Origin: Sporomusa acidovorans
Lineage (GTDB): Bacteria; Bacillota; Negativicutes; Sporomusales; Sporomusaceae
NCBI RefSeq assembly: GCF_002257695.2
Contig: NZ_CP155571.1
Reading direction: 5' to 3' (one strand)
Length of the DNA stretch: 64,000 bases
In this document: in pieces, positions 49,116-58,567 of the stretch
Layout of the letters: every line of letters starts with the position of its first letter
Position numbering within the stretch: position 1 is the stretch's first letter
Made by a program: the position numbers and the translations under genes
Notes under the pieces: model-generated
What the model saw: only the letters and a program-made list of their open reading frames with translations
Database searches by the model: none
What the model was told of the DNA's origin: nothing

Positions 49116-49834
49116 TAGGAATAGGGCCAGGCAGTCTGGCCGATATGACACTGCGGGCCCGGCACGCCATTGAATGTGCCGAGGTGATTGTCGGTTATGA
49201 TACTTATCTTGAATTGATAAGAGACTTATTACCGGGAAAAACCACGATTGGTACAGGTATGATGCAGGAAGTTGACCGCTGCCAGGCGGCGGTAGAGCAG
49301 GCTATGGACGGCAAACAGGTTGCCGTTATTTCCAGTGGTGATCCGGGGGTCTATGGTATGGCCGGCTTAGTGCTTGAGCTTGTTGCCAAATATCCGCTGC
49401 CCGTTCAGCCGGAGGTTAGTGTTGTTCCGGGCATTAGTGCTGTTGGGGCGGCTGCTTCTATTCTGGGCGCACCGCTGATGCATGATTTTGCCGTTATCAG
49501 CTTAAGCGACCTGTTAACCCCCTGGGAGGTTATTCAAAAGAGAGTGGAAATGGCGGCTGCCGGTGACTTTGTTATTGCCATCTATAATCCGAAAAGCACA
49601 CGGCGGACAACTCAGATCGAGACGGTGCGGGAAATTGTCTTGCAGCACCGGGGGGCGGAAACTCCTGTTGGCATTGTTCAGCACGCCAGCCGGCCCAAAG
49701 AAAAAATGACGATTTCAACCTTAGATAAGTTTACCAGTGAGCATATTGACATGTTTTCTTTAGTGATTATCGGCAATAGCCAGACCTATGTAGTTGACGG
49801 TAAAATGGTAACCCCCCGAGGTTATCAGTTATGA
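49010..49834 (+). CDS. cbiH: Cobalt-precorrin-3B C17-methyltransferase
   Basis: Methylates C17 and contracts the ring. The 274-residue protein has ISVVGIGPGSLADMT preceded by about 32 extra residues (MRTSSNSGRENQQAVFTENQ and on), which lie over the 3' end of cbiG. No later start codon exists before the conserved part, so the overlap is real. AGGAGTGGGG precedes the ATG. VISSGDPGVYGMAGL and VVPGISAVGAAASILGAPL are typical. Confidence 0.93.
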   Translation: MRTSSNSGRENQQAVFTENQVSQSDCGYHAGKISVVGIGPGSLADMTLRARHAIECAEVIVGYDTYLELIRDLLPGKTTIGTGMMQEVDRCQAAVEQAMDGKQVAVISSGDPGVYGMAGLVLELVAKYPLPVQPEVSVVPGISAVGAAASILGAPLMHDFAVISLSDLLTPWEVIQKRVEMAAAGDFVIAIYNPKSTRRTTQIETVREIVLQHRGAETPVGIVQHASRPKEKMTISTLDKFTSEHIDMFSLVIIGNSQTYVVDGKMVTPRGYQL

Positions 49835-50634
49835 TTTTAGTGCTGGCCGGGACGCTGGATGGCCGGAAGTTGGCGATGCGTTTGGCGGAACTCGGGCAAA
49901 AGGTCATGGTAGCGGTAATCAGCGAATATGGCCGGTTTTTGGCTGATTTGCCGGGTATTCGTGTTCACACCGGACAGCTTACTTTAGAAGGAATGGAAAA
50001 CTTGCTGGTTAGCCAGGGTATTACAGTTGTTGTTGACGCCAGTCATCCTTATGCCGTAAATGGTTCCTTAAATGCCATGGCAGCCTGTGAGGCTACAGGT
50101 ATCCCCTATATACGGTACGAACGGTCAGAGGTTTGCATTCCTGAGTATGAAAAATTATATGCTGCGAGTGATGCCGCTGAGGCTGCCAAACTGGCAGCCG
50201 GCCTGGGCAAAGTAATTTTTTTGACTACCGGCAGTCGTGCACTAAAAATATTTAAAGGAGAACCGTTATTGGCGGATTGCCGCCTGATTGCGCGGGTACT
50301 GCCGCAGCCGGATGTTATCAATGAATGTATTGACCTGGGGTTTGATCCGGGAGACATTATTGCGATTAAGGGGCCTTTTTCTCAGCAGCTTAATGCAGCG
50401 CTTTTTCGAGAATATGGCACCGAAGTCATTATTACCAAAAATAGTGGAACAATCGGCGGTGCCGATACGAAAATCGCGGCAGCGATCGAACTGAATCTAT
50501 CCATCATTGTAATTGGCAGACCGGATATTACCTATCGAAATTTGTGCCAGACCCAAGAAGAGGTAATTCATGCAATGAAAATAGTAAGTGACAAAGGGAA
50601 GGCCGTACAGGGAGGTAACATATGCAATACATAA
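49831..50634 (+). CDS. cbiJ: Cobalt-precorrin-6A reductase
   Basis: NADH- or NADPH-dependent reduction of the macrocycle. The 267-residue protein has the opening ILVLAGTLDGRKLAMRLAE, VVDASHPYAVNGSLNAM, FLTTGSRALKIF, and TKNSGTIGGADTKIAAAIEL, all typical of CobK/CbiJ. It overlaps cbiH by 4 bases and cbiC by 13. Confidence 0.94.
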   Translation: MILVLAGTLDGRKLAMRLAELGQKVMVAVISEYGRFLADLPGIRVHTGQLTLEGMENLLVSQGITVVVDASHPYAVNGSLNAMAACEATGIPYIRYERSEVCIPEYEKLYAASDAAEAAKLAAGLGKVIFLTTGSRALKIFKGEPLLADCRLIARVLPQPDVINECIDLGFDPGDIIAIKGPFSQQLNAALFREYGTEVIITKNSGTIGGADTKIAAAIELNLSIIVIGRPDITYRNLCQTQEEVIHAMKIVSDKGKAVQGGNICNT

Positions 50635-51248
50635 AAGACCCGATGGCAATTGAAATGCGCAGCATGGAAATCATTGCGCCCTATTTGACCGCTTTTCATT
50701 TAGACGAGCAGGCAACCAAGGTATACTCACGCATTATTCATGCTGCCGGAGACCCGGATTATGCGAATATTATCAGGCTTCATCCTCAGGCTATCGCGGC
50801 AGGACTGGCCGCACTTACGGCAGGCTGCAATATTTTCTGTGATGTTGAAATGGTGCGCACGGGAATTAACAAGCGCCGTTTGGCGGAGCTAGGAGGCCAG
50901 GCCTTCTGCTTAGTCGCTGATGAGACGGTAGCACGGGAAGCTAAGGCGGCCGGTATAACCCGCTCCATGGCCGCCATGCGGAAATTTGGCGCTCAGCTTA
51001 ACGGCGCTATTGTTGCCATCGGCAATGCGCCGACAGCCCTCTTTGAAGTCATGCAAATGATTAAAGAGCAAAATATCAAACCGGCACTCATTGTTGGCGT
51101 ACCTGTTGGTTTTGTAGGCGCGGCTGAGTCTAAGGAACTGCTCCATACGTCAGATCCTGTTCCCTATATTACAGTGCTTGGCAATAAGGGGGGCAGCCCG
51201 ATAGCGGCAGCCGCTGTGAATGCCATGATGTATATGTTAGGACGTTAA
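50622..51248 (+). CDS. cbiC: Cobalt-precorrin-8 methylmutase
   Basis: Moves the methyl group from C11 to C12, making cobyrinate. The 208-residue protein has the IEMRSMEIIAPYL start, ARVIHAAGDPDY-like IIHAAGDPDYANII with the catalytic His, CDVEMVRTGI, and VGFVGAAESKELL and GNKGGSPIAAAAVNA. GGAGG precedes the start. Confidence 0.96.
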   Translation: MQYIKDPMAIEMRSMEIIAPYLTAFHLDEQATKVYSRIIHAAGDPDYANIIRLHPQAIAAGLAALTAGCNIFCDVEMVRTGINKRRLAELGGQAFCLVADETVAREAKAAGITRSMAAMRKFGAQLNGAIVAIGNAPTALFEVMQMIKEQNIKPALIVGVPVGFVGAAESKELLHTSDPVPYITVLGNKGGSPIAAAAVNAMMYMLGR

Positions 51249-51281
51249 ACGCTAGTAATTAGTCGCTTAGGGGGATTTAAA

Positions 51282-52667
51282 ATGGGCCAATTGAATATTC
51301 CAAGAGTGGTAATTGCCGGCGTTAGCAGTGGTGTTGGTAAAACAACCATTGTAACCGGGTTGTTGGCCGCTCTGACCAAGCGCGGTGTTAAAGTCCAGTC
51401 CTATAAAGTCGGCCCCGATTATATTGATCCTGGATTCCACCGCCTGGCCAGCGGTAAAAGTGCCCATAACCTGGATACCTGGCTGGTGCCGCCGGAATCG
51501 CTGTCAGAAATCTTTGCCAGTACGGCGCAAGGCAATGATATTGCCGTTATTGAGGGCGTTATGGGGTTGTTTGATGGCGGGCGCTTTGGTGTTAGCAGTA
51601 CAGCCGCTGTTGCTAAACTTTTGCAAGCACCGGTCATATTGGTCATTGATGCCAAATCCATGGGCGAAAGCGCTGCTGCCATTGCCTTAGGTTTTAAAAC
51701 CTATGACCCGGAAGTAAATTTGGCTGGCGTCATTATTAACAGGCTTGGATCAGAAAGTCATAAACTGATGGTTTGTGAGGCGCTCGAGCGGGTAGGTATT
51801 CCTGTTATTGGCACGGTTTTTCGTAATCAGGAGCTTACTATGCCGGAACGTCATCTTGGGCTGACACCTGTAACCGAACAGGATGCGGCTGCCGCTGTGA
51901 GTAAAATGGGACAGCAAATGGCTGAACAGGTTGCGTTGCCGGAATTACTGGCGCTGGCGAAAACGGCAGGGCCGCTTTGGCAGCAAAATGCTGTTGTAAA
52001 GGGGACAGGTGATCGGTCGGCAGTGCGGATAGGTGTGGCGCAGGACGAAGTATTTTCTTTTTATTATCCTTCCAGTTTGCAAGTTTTAACTGAGTATGGC
52101 GCTGAACTTGTTTATTTCAGTCCCCTTAATGACCGGCAATTACCAGCTGTGGATGGCATTGTCTTAGGCGGCGGCTTTCCCGAGATGTTTGTCAAGGAAC
52201 TATCAGCCAATGCAGTTATGCGCAATGATATTTTGCAGGCAGCCAAGCGTGGTATGCCGATATATGCCGAGTGCGGCGGCCTCATGTATTTGGCGCGGCA
52301 GATTACGGATTTTGACGGTCGGACTTATGATATGGCAGGCGTTATTCCGGCAGCCTGCAGCATGCAGTCCAAGCTCGAGACCGTAGGGTATGTAAAAACA
52401 AGAGCTTTAACGGATAATGTGCTGTGCGCGTGCGGCGAGAGCTTACGCGGACATGAGTTTCATTTCTCCCGGATGGTTCCGGATGGCAGTCCTGAAGAAT
52501 TTCCTTGGGCGTTTGAATTTAAAAAAATGCGTACAGGTGCTCTCTATCAGGGAGGGTATGCGTCAGGTAATATTCTCGCATCCTATCTGCATATGCATTT
52601 TGCCGGCAACAGACTATCTGCAAGGCGGTTTGTTGACAGATGCACTCAATATATGGCCAACCGCTAA
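51282..52667 (+). CDS. cbiA: Cobyrinate a,c-diamide synthase
   Basis: ATP- and glutamine-dependent amidation of the a and c side chains. The 461-residue protein has an N-terminal DTBS-like P-loop domain (GVSSGVGKTTIVTGLLAAL, YKVGPDYIDPGFH) and a C-terminal class I glutamine amidotransferase with its nucleophile in YAECGGLMYL and the His in GHEFHFSR. GGGGGA precedes the start. Confidence 0.96.
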   Translation: MGQLNIPRVVIAGVSSGVGKTTIVTGLLAALTKRGVKVQSYKVGPDYIDPGFHRLASGKSAHNLDTWLVPPESLSEIFASTAQGNDIAVIEGVMGLFDGGRFGVSSTAAVAKLLQAPVILVIDAKSMGESAAAIALGFKTYDPEVNLAGVIINRLGSESHKLMVCEALERVGIPVIGTVFRNQELTMPERHLGLTPVTEQDAAAAVSKMGQQMAEQVALPELLALAKTAGPLWQQNAVVKGTGDRSAVRIGVAQDEVFSFYYPSSLQVLTEYGAELVYFSPLNDRQLPAVDGIVLGGGFPEMFVKELSANAVMRNDILQAAKRGMPIYAECGGLMYLARQITDFDGRTYDMAGVIPAACSMQSKLETVGYVKTRALTDNVLCACGESLRGHEFHFSRMVPDGSPEEFPWAFEFKKMRTGALYQGGYASGNILASYLHMHFAGNRLSARRFVDRCTQYMANR

Positions 52668-52685
52668 AGGCAGGGGAGGAAGAAT

Positions 52686-53231
52686 ATGGCGGGTAAAATT
52701 GTTTTAGTAACAGGCGGTGCACGCAGCGGTAAGAGCACTTTTGCCGAAGAGTATGCGGCGAAAAACGGGCTCAGGGTAGCCTATATTGCCACTGCCCAGA
52801 TCTATGATGATGAAATGCGGGAACGGGTGAATCTCCATCAAAGCCGGCGCCCCGCCAACTGGAAAACCTTTGAAGCCCCTTATCGGGCCGATGAGGCTAT
52901 GCGGCAGGCGGTGCGGGAAGCGGATATTGTATTGTTCGATTGTCTGACGCTGTATACAAGCAACCTGCTCTTAGCGCCGGATGCGCCGCAGAACAGGGAA
53001 GAGCGGCGTCAGGTTGTTCTCGGGAGTATGGATAAATTGCTGGCAAGCGCCAAAGAGGGCGATGGTGATGTGATTTTTGTTACCAACGAAGTTGGCTTAG
53101 GAATTGTGCCGGATAATGCATTGGCGCGTGAATACCGCGATATTGCCGGACTGGTTAATCAAAAAGTGGCGGCAAATGCGGATGAGGTATATTTAGTCGT
53201 CTGCGGTCTGGCTGTTGAACTAAAAAAATAG
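52686..53231 (+). CDS. cobU: Adenosylcobinamide kinase / adenosylcobinamide-phosphate guanylyltransferase
   Basis: Two-step activation of cobinamide for nucleotide-loop assembly. The 181-residue protein has the P-loop LVTGGARSGKSTFAEEYA, YIATAQIYDDEM, the GMP-acceptor His in HQSRRP, WKTFEAP, and VTNEVGLGIVPDNALAREYRD. GGGGAGGAAG precedes the start. About 75 bases follow, holding a partial family 2 repeat, before cbiP. Confidence 0.95.
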   Translation: MAGKIVLVTGGARSGKSTFAEEYAAKNGLRVAYIATAQIYDDEMRERVNLHQSRRPANWKTFEAPYRADEAMRQAVREADIVLFDCLTLYTSNLLLAPDAPQNREERRQVVLGSMDKLLASAKEGDGDVIFVTNEVGLGIVPDNALAREYRDIAGLVNQKVAANADEVYLVVCGLAVELKK

Positions 53232-53241
53232 CACTAACATC

Positions 53242-53286
53242 CACATCCCCCCGCCTGTAAAAATCTTTAGCACGTTGTATATATAG
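53242..53286 (+). repeat. Dispersed hairpin repeat, family 2, partial copy C
   Basis: CACATCCCCCCGCCTG, TAAAAATCTT and AGCACGTTGTATATAT match the 3' end of copy A (21530-21575) with few changes. The 5' two thirds of the element are missing. It lies in the spacer between cobU and cbiP, again inside a long operon. Confidence 0.75.
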
Positions 53287-53306
53287 TCCGAGAGAGGAGT
53301 GAGCTT

Positions 53307-54842
53307 ATGGCGCAGGCGATTATGCTGCAGGGAACAAGTTCGCATGTAGGCAAAAGTATTTTAACTACGGCATTGTGCCGGATTTTTAAACAAGATGGTC
53401 AGAAAGTAACGCCATTTAAGGCACAGAATATGGCACTTAACTCTTATGTCACCAAAACCGGCGGCGAGATGGGCCGGGCTCAGGTGGCTCAGGCGGAGGC
53501 TGCCGGACTGGACCCCACAGTTGAAATGAATCCGGTATTATTAAAACCTACGGGTAATTCCTGTTCGCAGGTTATTGTCATGGGTAAACCTGTGGGGAAT
53601 ATGTCAGCAAAAGAATATCATTCCGGCTATAGTCTAAAGGCGTTAGGGGTAGTAACTGAATGCCTCCGGAAACTTCATAAAGACTTTGATACGATTGTCA
53701 TTGAAGGCGCCGGCAGTCCGGCGGAGGTTAATCTAAAGGACAATGATATAGTAAATATGCGTGTAGCCAAACTGGCCGGGGCACCGGTTCTACTCATTGC
53801 CGATATTGACAGGGGCGGTGCCTTGGCGTCGATTGTCGGAACTTTGGAACTGCTGGAGCCTGATGAACGGGATCTGGTTAAGGGAATTATTATCAATAAA
53901 TTCCGGGGCGATATTTCTTTGCTGAAACCGGCATTAGATTTTCTTGAAGCCAAAACCGGCAAACCGGTTATTGGGGTTGTTCCTCATCTGGATAAGTTAG
54001 GAATAGACGACGAAGACTCGGTATCCTTAGAAGAAAAAGAGCAGCCGGCAAAGAAAGAAGGAGAACTGGATATCGCTGTTTTGCGCCTTCCCAAGATCTC
54101 AAATTTTACCGACTTTGATGCTTTGGCCAATGAGAGTGATGTTAGGCTCAGGTATGTGCGCAAAGGGGAAGCGCTCGGCAATCCTGATCTTATCATATTG
54201 CCTGGCAGCAAAAACACTACTGAGGATTTATTATATCTGCGCGAGAATGGTTATGAACGGGAAATTATCAAGAGGGTAAAGAGCGGTACACCGGTTGTTG
54301 GCATTTGCGGCGGCTATCAAATGCTGGGCCGGGAGGTACAAGATCCTGACCATACGGAATCCGATCTGGATGAGGTTATGGGCCTAGGTCTTATTGACAG
54401 TATTACTGTCTTTGCAGCTAACAAGGTAACCCATCAGGTAAAAGCTGTCGCCGTGAATCACAAATTCTTAGGCATTAACTATTCGGGTGATAATCTAACC
54501 GGTTATGAAATTCACATGGGGTGTACCCAGTTTTTATCCCCGGTGGATCCTGCCTTTACGATTGACACCCGGTCAGGCAAACAGGTGCAGATGCCGGATG
54601 GCGCAGTTACCGCCGACGGCTTGGTGATGGGCACCTATATGCACGGAATTTTCGACAATGATGCTTACCGGCGGGCTGTCCTCGACGCACTACGGGTACG
54701 TAAGGGACTGGCACCGTTAGGGGTTATTGTCGATACACAGGCGCTTAAAGATGCGGCGTATAACCGTTTGGCGGATGTTGTCCGGCGGAGTATGGATATT
54801 GATTTAGTCTACCGGATTATGAATGAGGCGAATGGTAGATAG
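53307..54842 (+). CDS. cbiP: Cobyric acid synthase
   Basis: Amidates the b, d, e and g side chains. The 511-residue protein has the P-loop GTSSHVGKSILTTALCRIF, the NMALNSYVTKTGGEMGRAQ block, and the class I glutamine amidotransferase Cys in GICGGYQMLGRE; GTYMHGIFDND closes the active site. GAGAGAGGAG precedes the start. Confidence 0.96.
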   Translation: MAQAIMLQGTSSHVGKSILTTALCRIFKQDGQKVTPFKAQNMALNSYVTKTGGEMGRAQVAQAEAAGLDPTVEMNPVLLKPTGNSCSQVIVMGKPVGNMSAKEYHSGYSLKALGVVTECLRKLHKDFDTIVIEGAGSPAEVNLKDNDIVNMRVAKLAGAPVLLIADIDRGGALASIVGTLELLEPDERDLVKGIIINKFRGDISLLKPALDFLEAKTGKPVIGVVPHLDKLGIDDEDSVSLEEKEQPAKKEGELDIAVLRLPKISNFTDFDALANESDVRLRYVRKGEALGNPDLIILPGSKNTTEDLLYLRENGYEREIIKRVKSGTPVVGICGGYQMLGREVQDPDHTESDLDEVMGLGLIDSITVFAANKVTHQVKAVAVNHKFLGINYSGDNLTGYEIHMGCTQFLSPVDPAFTIDTRSGKQVQMPDGAVTADGLVMGTYMHGIFDNDAYRRAVLDALRVRKGLAPLGVIVDTQALKDAAYNRLADVVRRSMDIDLVYRIMNEANGR

Positions 54843-54844
54843 CG

Positions 54845-55801
54845 ATGACAGAGTATTTACTGTTTGGCGCAGTCATTATGGACTGCTTGCTTGGTGATCC
54901 GCGTACAGCCTTCCATCCGGTTGTTATGATCGGCAATTTGATTGCCTGGCTGGAACGGCGGATGTTACCTCTCGCCCAATCACCTGTTGCTAAAAAAATG
55001 GCGGGAGCCGTGCTTGTCATTATGGTGTTAACACTGGTATATACAAGCGTATGGTTGGTTATGGCGGCTTTGTTTGTTGTTCATCCGTGGGCCGGGTATT
55101 TAGGTGGTGCAATCCTGTTGTCATTTACCATATCGACAAGAAGTTTGGCGGAAGCCGGCCGGGAAATAGCCGGATTTTTACTCAGCGGCAATATGGAACA
55201 GGCCCGTTATAAAGTTGGCTGGATTGTCGGACGGGATACAGCCAAGCTAAACACTGCCGAAGTGACCCGGGCCACGGTTGAGACTGTGGCTGAAAATATT
55301 GTAGATGGCATAATCTCGCCACTTTTTTACGCCGCAATTGGCGGCGTTCCATTGGCCTTCCTATATCGGGCCGTGAATACCATGGACTCGATGATTGGCT
55401 ATAAAAATGATAAATATTATGATTTTGGTATGGTTGCCGCCCGGGTTGACGATGTGTTTAATTATATTCCGGCTAGGATTACGAGCTTGTTCATTATTTT
55501 AGCTGCGGCTATACTTAAGCTGGATAGTGCCGGTGCTTTTCGCGCCATCAGGCGTGATGCTGCGAAACACCCCAGCCCCAACAGCGGCTTTTCCGAGGCC
55601 GGTGTGGCCGGAGCGTTAGGAATTAGATTAGGCGGACTCAATTATTATGGGGGAGTAGCTTCTCTAAGGGCTTATATGGGAGAGGCAAAGTGTGAGCTTA
55701 CACCAATACATATCGAACAGACCATTCAGATTATGTATGCAGTGACTGTTCTGTTTGTTGCAGCAACAGTAGCTGGTAAATGGTTGCTTGCCTATCTGTA
55801 G
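54845..55801 (+). CDS. cbiB: Adenosylcobinamide-phosphate synthase
   Basis: Membrane enzyme that joins aminopropanol phosphate to adenosylcobyric acid. The 318-residue protein has the DCLLGDPRTAFHPVVMIG start, WIVGRDTAKLN, TVETVAENIVDGIISPLFYA, and RAVNTMDSMIGYKNDKY, with five or so membrane helices. It starts 2 bases after the cbiP stop. The cobD and pduX genes that make its partner substrate are nearby. Confidence 0.95.
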   Translation: MTEYLLFGAVIMDCLLGDPRTAFHPVVMIGNLIAWLERRMLPLAQSPVAKKMAGAVLVIMVLTLVYTSVWLVMAALFVVHPWAGYLGGAILLSFTISTRSLAEAGREIAGFLLSGNMEQARYKVGWIVGRDTAKLNTAEVTRATVETVAENIVDGIISPLFYAAIGGVPLAFLYRAVNTMDSMIGYKNDKYYDFGMVAARVDDVFNYIPARITSLFIILAAAILKLDSAGAFRAIRRDAAKHPSPNSGFSEAGVAGALGIRLGGLNYYGGVASLRAYMGEAKCELTPIHIEQTIQIMYAVTVLFVAATVAGKWLLAYL

Positions 55802-55829
55802 GCAGTCTACAAGATGGGAGGAATTTAGA

Positions 55830-56558
55830 TTGAAGGACTTTTTTACCGGGTTACAGTTTCTTACCCGCATTCGGCTGGTCAAACAGACTGATTGGTCGCC
55901 GGCTAGCTTTGGCCGCAGTGTGAAATATTTTACACTAGTTGGCGCTTTGATTGGCTTGATTTTGGCAGGGTTAAACTACTTTCTCAGTCAGCTTTTACCC
56001 GCCCATGTTTTGGCAGCGGTGATTGTTTTTGCGGGGATTGCCATTACCGGTGGTTTGCATTGTGACGGTTTTATGGATACGGCTGATGGTGTATTTTCCG
56101 GACGTTCCCGGGAACGTATGCTGGAAATTATGAAAGACAGCCGGGTTGGTGCGAATGGCGTTGTGGCTTTCGGTTTTCTCCTGCTATTAAAATACTCACT
56201 GATTGTTGATATGACACCAACCCTGCTGACTACCGCGCTTCTCATTATGCCGGTGGCAGGGCGGACCGCAATGGTCATTTGTATTACTGCGTTTCCCTAT
56301 GCCCGGCCTGAAGGCATGGGTAAGGCCTTTGCACAATATGCCGGCCGCTCAACGCTGTTGATTGCTGTGAGCATTGCCGTTGCTATTACGATTTTGCTGG
56401 GAATTCAGGCTGCCATTAGTGCGGGCGGAGCTGTGCTGACAGGAATGGCAGCAGCCCGGTATTTTGCCAAAGTTTTGGGCGGTTTAACCGGCGATACTTA
56501 TGGCGCTGTTACGGAACTGACCGAATTAATTACGTTACTCCTGTTTGTTATCCAATAA
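55830..56558 (+). CDS. cobS: Adenosylcobinamide-GDP ribazoletransferase
   Basis: Joins the lower-ligand ribotide to the corrin ring. The TTG at 55830 is chosen because GGGAGG lies 8 bases before it. The 242-residue membrane protein has FTGLQFLTRI at the start, GGLHCDGFMDTADGVFSGRSRERMLEIMKDSRVG with the acidic metal site, and PYARPEGMGKAF and LTGDTYGAVTEL, all family motifs. Confidence 0.95.
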   Translation: MKDFFTGLQFLTRIRLVKQTDWSPASFGRSVKYFTLVGALIGLILAGLNYFLSQLLPAHVLAAVIVFAGIAITGGLHCDGFMDTADGVFSGRSRERMLEIMKDSRVGANGVVAFGFLLLLKYSLIVDMTPTLLTTALLIMPVAGRTAMVICITAFPYARPEGMGKAFAQYAGRSTLLIAVSIAVAITILLGIQAAISAGGAVLTGMAAARYFAKVLGGLTGDTYGAVTELTELITLLLFVIQ

Positions 56559-56593
56559 AAAAGACTCAATCACTGAAAGGCAGACTTTCCAAT

Positions 56594-57472
56594 ATGATAA
56601 AAGTTAAAGCACCTGGTTCATGTGGCGAATTAGTACAAGGCACAATTAACGGGGGTAACTTTTTAATTACTTGTCCGGTAGATTGGTATTCGGAAGTTAC
56701 CGTTGTGTCCGGTGACGATCCGGTACATATTGAGCCTAAAACCGCCGCGGCTGTTTCTAAAACCTTTCAATATCTGAATATGGCGGGTAAACTAAACCTC
56801 ACGATGGAGTCTGATTTACCGGTAGGCAAGGGAATGGCTTCCAGCAGCGCCGATATTAGTGCTGCTTGCCAGGCTGCTGCGTTGGCATTGGCAGGCCGGC
56901 ACCTGTCCTGTGATGAGATTGCTGATATTGCCTTATCGATTGAACCAACTGATGGAATTTTTTATCCGGGAATTATGATGTTTGATCATGTAGAAGGCAG
57001 GATTCGCCGATTTTTGGGGAATCCGCCGCCAATCCATATCGCAGTATTTGACGCTGGCGGACAGGTCGACACGCTGGCGTTCAACGGCAGGAAAGATTTG
57101 GCTGCCTTAAATCAGGCCAAAGAACCGCAGATCAGAGCGGCTATTGAGTTAGTCGAACAAGGACTGGAAAAGGGTGATGCCCGGCTGATTGGGCAGGGAG
57201 CTACGATGAGTGCTCTTGCCAATCAAATAATCCTGTATAAGCCCTGCCTGGAACAGGTGATCAATATCAGCCGGGATTATGGTGCTGTTGGCATCTGTGC
57301 TGCTCATAGCGGTACAGTTTTCGGTGTTATGTTTAGCACGGACAATATGGCCGGACATCAAGCCTGTGTTAAAGCAATCGGCTGTAGCTGCACGGAGGTA
57401 GTTTATTTAAAGACTGTCCAGTTAATTACCGGCGGACTAATCATAACAGGAGTGGATCGTAATGGGCGCTGA
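56594..57472 (+). CDS. pduX: L-threonine kinase, cobamide-associated (PduX-like)
   Basis: GHMP-family kinase making L-threonine phosphate, the precursor of aminopropanol phosphate. The 292-residue protein opens with APGSCGELVQGTINGGNFLI, the PduX signature, and has the GHMP ATP loop LPVGKGMASSSADISAA. No glycan or other kinase substrate is suggested by its context. It lies directly before cobD, which decarboxylates its product, and overlaps it by 11 bases. Confidence 0.92.
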   Translation: MIKVKAPGSCGELVQGTINGGNFLITCPVDWYSEVTVVSGDDPVHIEPKTAAAVSKTFQYLNMAGKLNLTMESDLPVGKGMASSSADISAACQAAALALAGRHLSCDEIADIALSIEPTDGIFYPGIMMFDHVEGRIRRFLGNPPPIHIAVFDAGGQVDTLAFNGRKDLAALNQAKEPQIRAAIELVEQGLEKGDARLIGQGATMSALANQIILYKPCLEQVINISRDYGAVGICAAHSGTVFGVMFSTDNMAGHQACVKAIGCSCTEVVYLKTVQLITGGLIITGVDRNGR

Positions 57473-58562
57473 CAAACAGATGGTTAGTTATGTTCACGGT
57501 GGCAATGTGCATGCCTGGGCCAGAGAGCGCGGTGGTGAGTTAGCGGATTTTCTTGACTACAGTGCGAATATAAATCCACTGGGGTTGCCAGATAGCGTAC
57601 GAAAGGCAATAACGCAGTCTGTCGACCTGGTCATTCATTATCCTGATGCACAAGCGTCTTCCCTGAAAGAAGCAATCAGCACTTATTATCATGTGGATGT
57701 TGAGCGGATTACAACCGGCAACGGCGCTGTCGAATTGCTTTACGTGCTGGCCCATACCCTGCGCCCCAAGCGGGTGCTCATCCCGGCGCCTACGTTTAGT
57801 GAATATGAACGGGCAACTGCCGCGGCAGGTGCAGCTATTGAGTATGCCTATTTGTCAGCTGATAATGGGTTTGTTTTTGACATAGACTATTTATGCCGGC
57901 GTATTAAAAAAGTCGATATGGCATTTATTGGCAATCCTAATAACCCCACAGGCACCTTGGTGACCAACGGGCAGATTCAAGCATTGCTGCAAGCGGCTAA
58001 GCAGCATGAAACTACCATAGTTGTTGATGAGTCATTTATGGATTTTATGAACAATGACCAGGAGTATACTTGCCGGTCACTGCTCAGGCAGTATGATAAT
58101 CTGGTCATTGTTCATTCGCTTACAAAATTTTATGCAATACCCGGTCTCAGGCTCGGATTTGCCTTTGCTCACCCTGATTTAACAGTTAAGTTGCATCATG
58201 CTAAAGATCCCTGGAATGTTAATTTATTGGCACAGACGGCGGGCGTAGCTGCGCTAGCGGATGCCGAATATCAAATCGCCAGCCGGGAGACCGTTAAACA
58301 GGAAAAAGACAGGCTGTTTGCCGGCCTGAATACCCTGGCGGGAATAAAGCCGTTTCTACCGTCTGTTAACTACATATTATTGGATATCAGTCAAAGTGGC
58401 CATGATGCGCAGCAATTACGGCAGAAACTGGCTGAGAAGAATGTCTTAATCCGTGATTGCAGTAACTATCCAGGCTTATCTCCCCGTTATGTGCGGGTTG
58501 CTGTTAAGCGTAACGAACAAAATAAAATCCTGCTCCATTGTTTTAAACAGGTGTTGAGGTGA
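57462..58562 (+). CDS. cobD: L-threonine-O-3-phosphate decarboxylase
   Basis: PLP enzyme that makes (R)-1-aminopropan-2-yl phosphate. The 366-residue protein has the histidinol-phosphate aminotransferase fold: FLDYSANINPLGLP, YPDAQASSLKEAIS, TGNGAVELLY, NPNNPTGTLV, and the PLP-binding Lys in SLTKFYAIPGLRLGF. HGGNVHAWARE near the start is typical of CobD. Confidence 0.94.
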   Translation: MGADKQMVSYVHGGNVHAWARERGGELADFLDYSANINPLGLPDSVRKAITQSVDLVIHYPDAQASSLKEAISTYYHVDVERITTGNGAVELLYVLAHTLRPKRVLIPAPTFSEYERATAAAGAAIEYAYLSADNGFVFDIDYLCRRIKKVDMAFIGNPNNPTGTLVTNGQIQALLQAAKQHETTIVVDESFMDFMNNDQEYTCRSLLRQYDNLVIVHSLTKFYAIPGLRLGFAFAHPDLTVKLHHAKDPWNVNLLAQTAGVAALADAEYQIASRETVKQEKDRLFAGLNTLAGIKPFLPSVNYILLDISQSGHDAQQLRQKLAEKNVLIRDCSNYPGLSPRYVRVAVKRNEQNKILLHCFKQVLR

Positions 58563-58567
58563 TTTCG

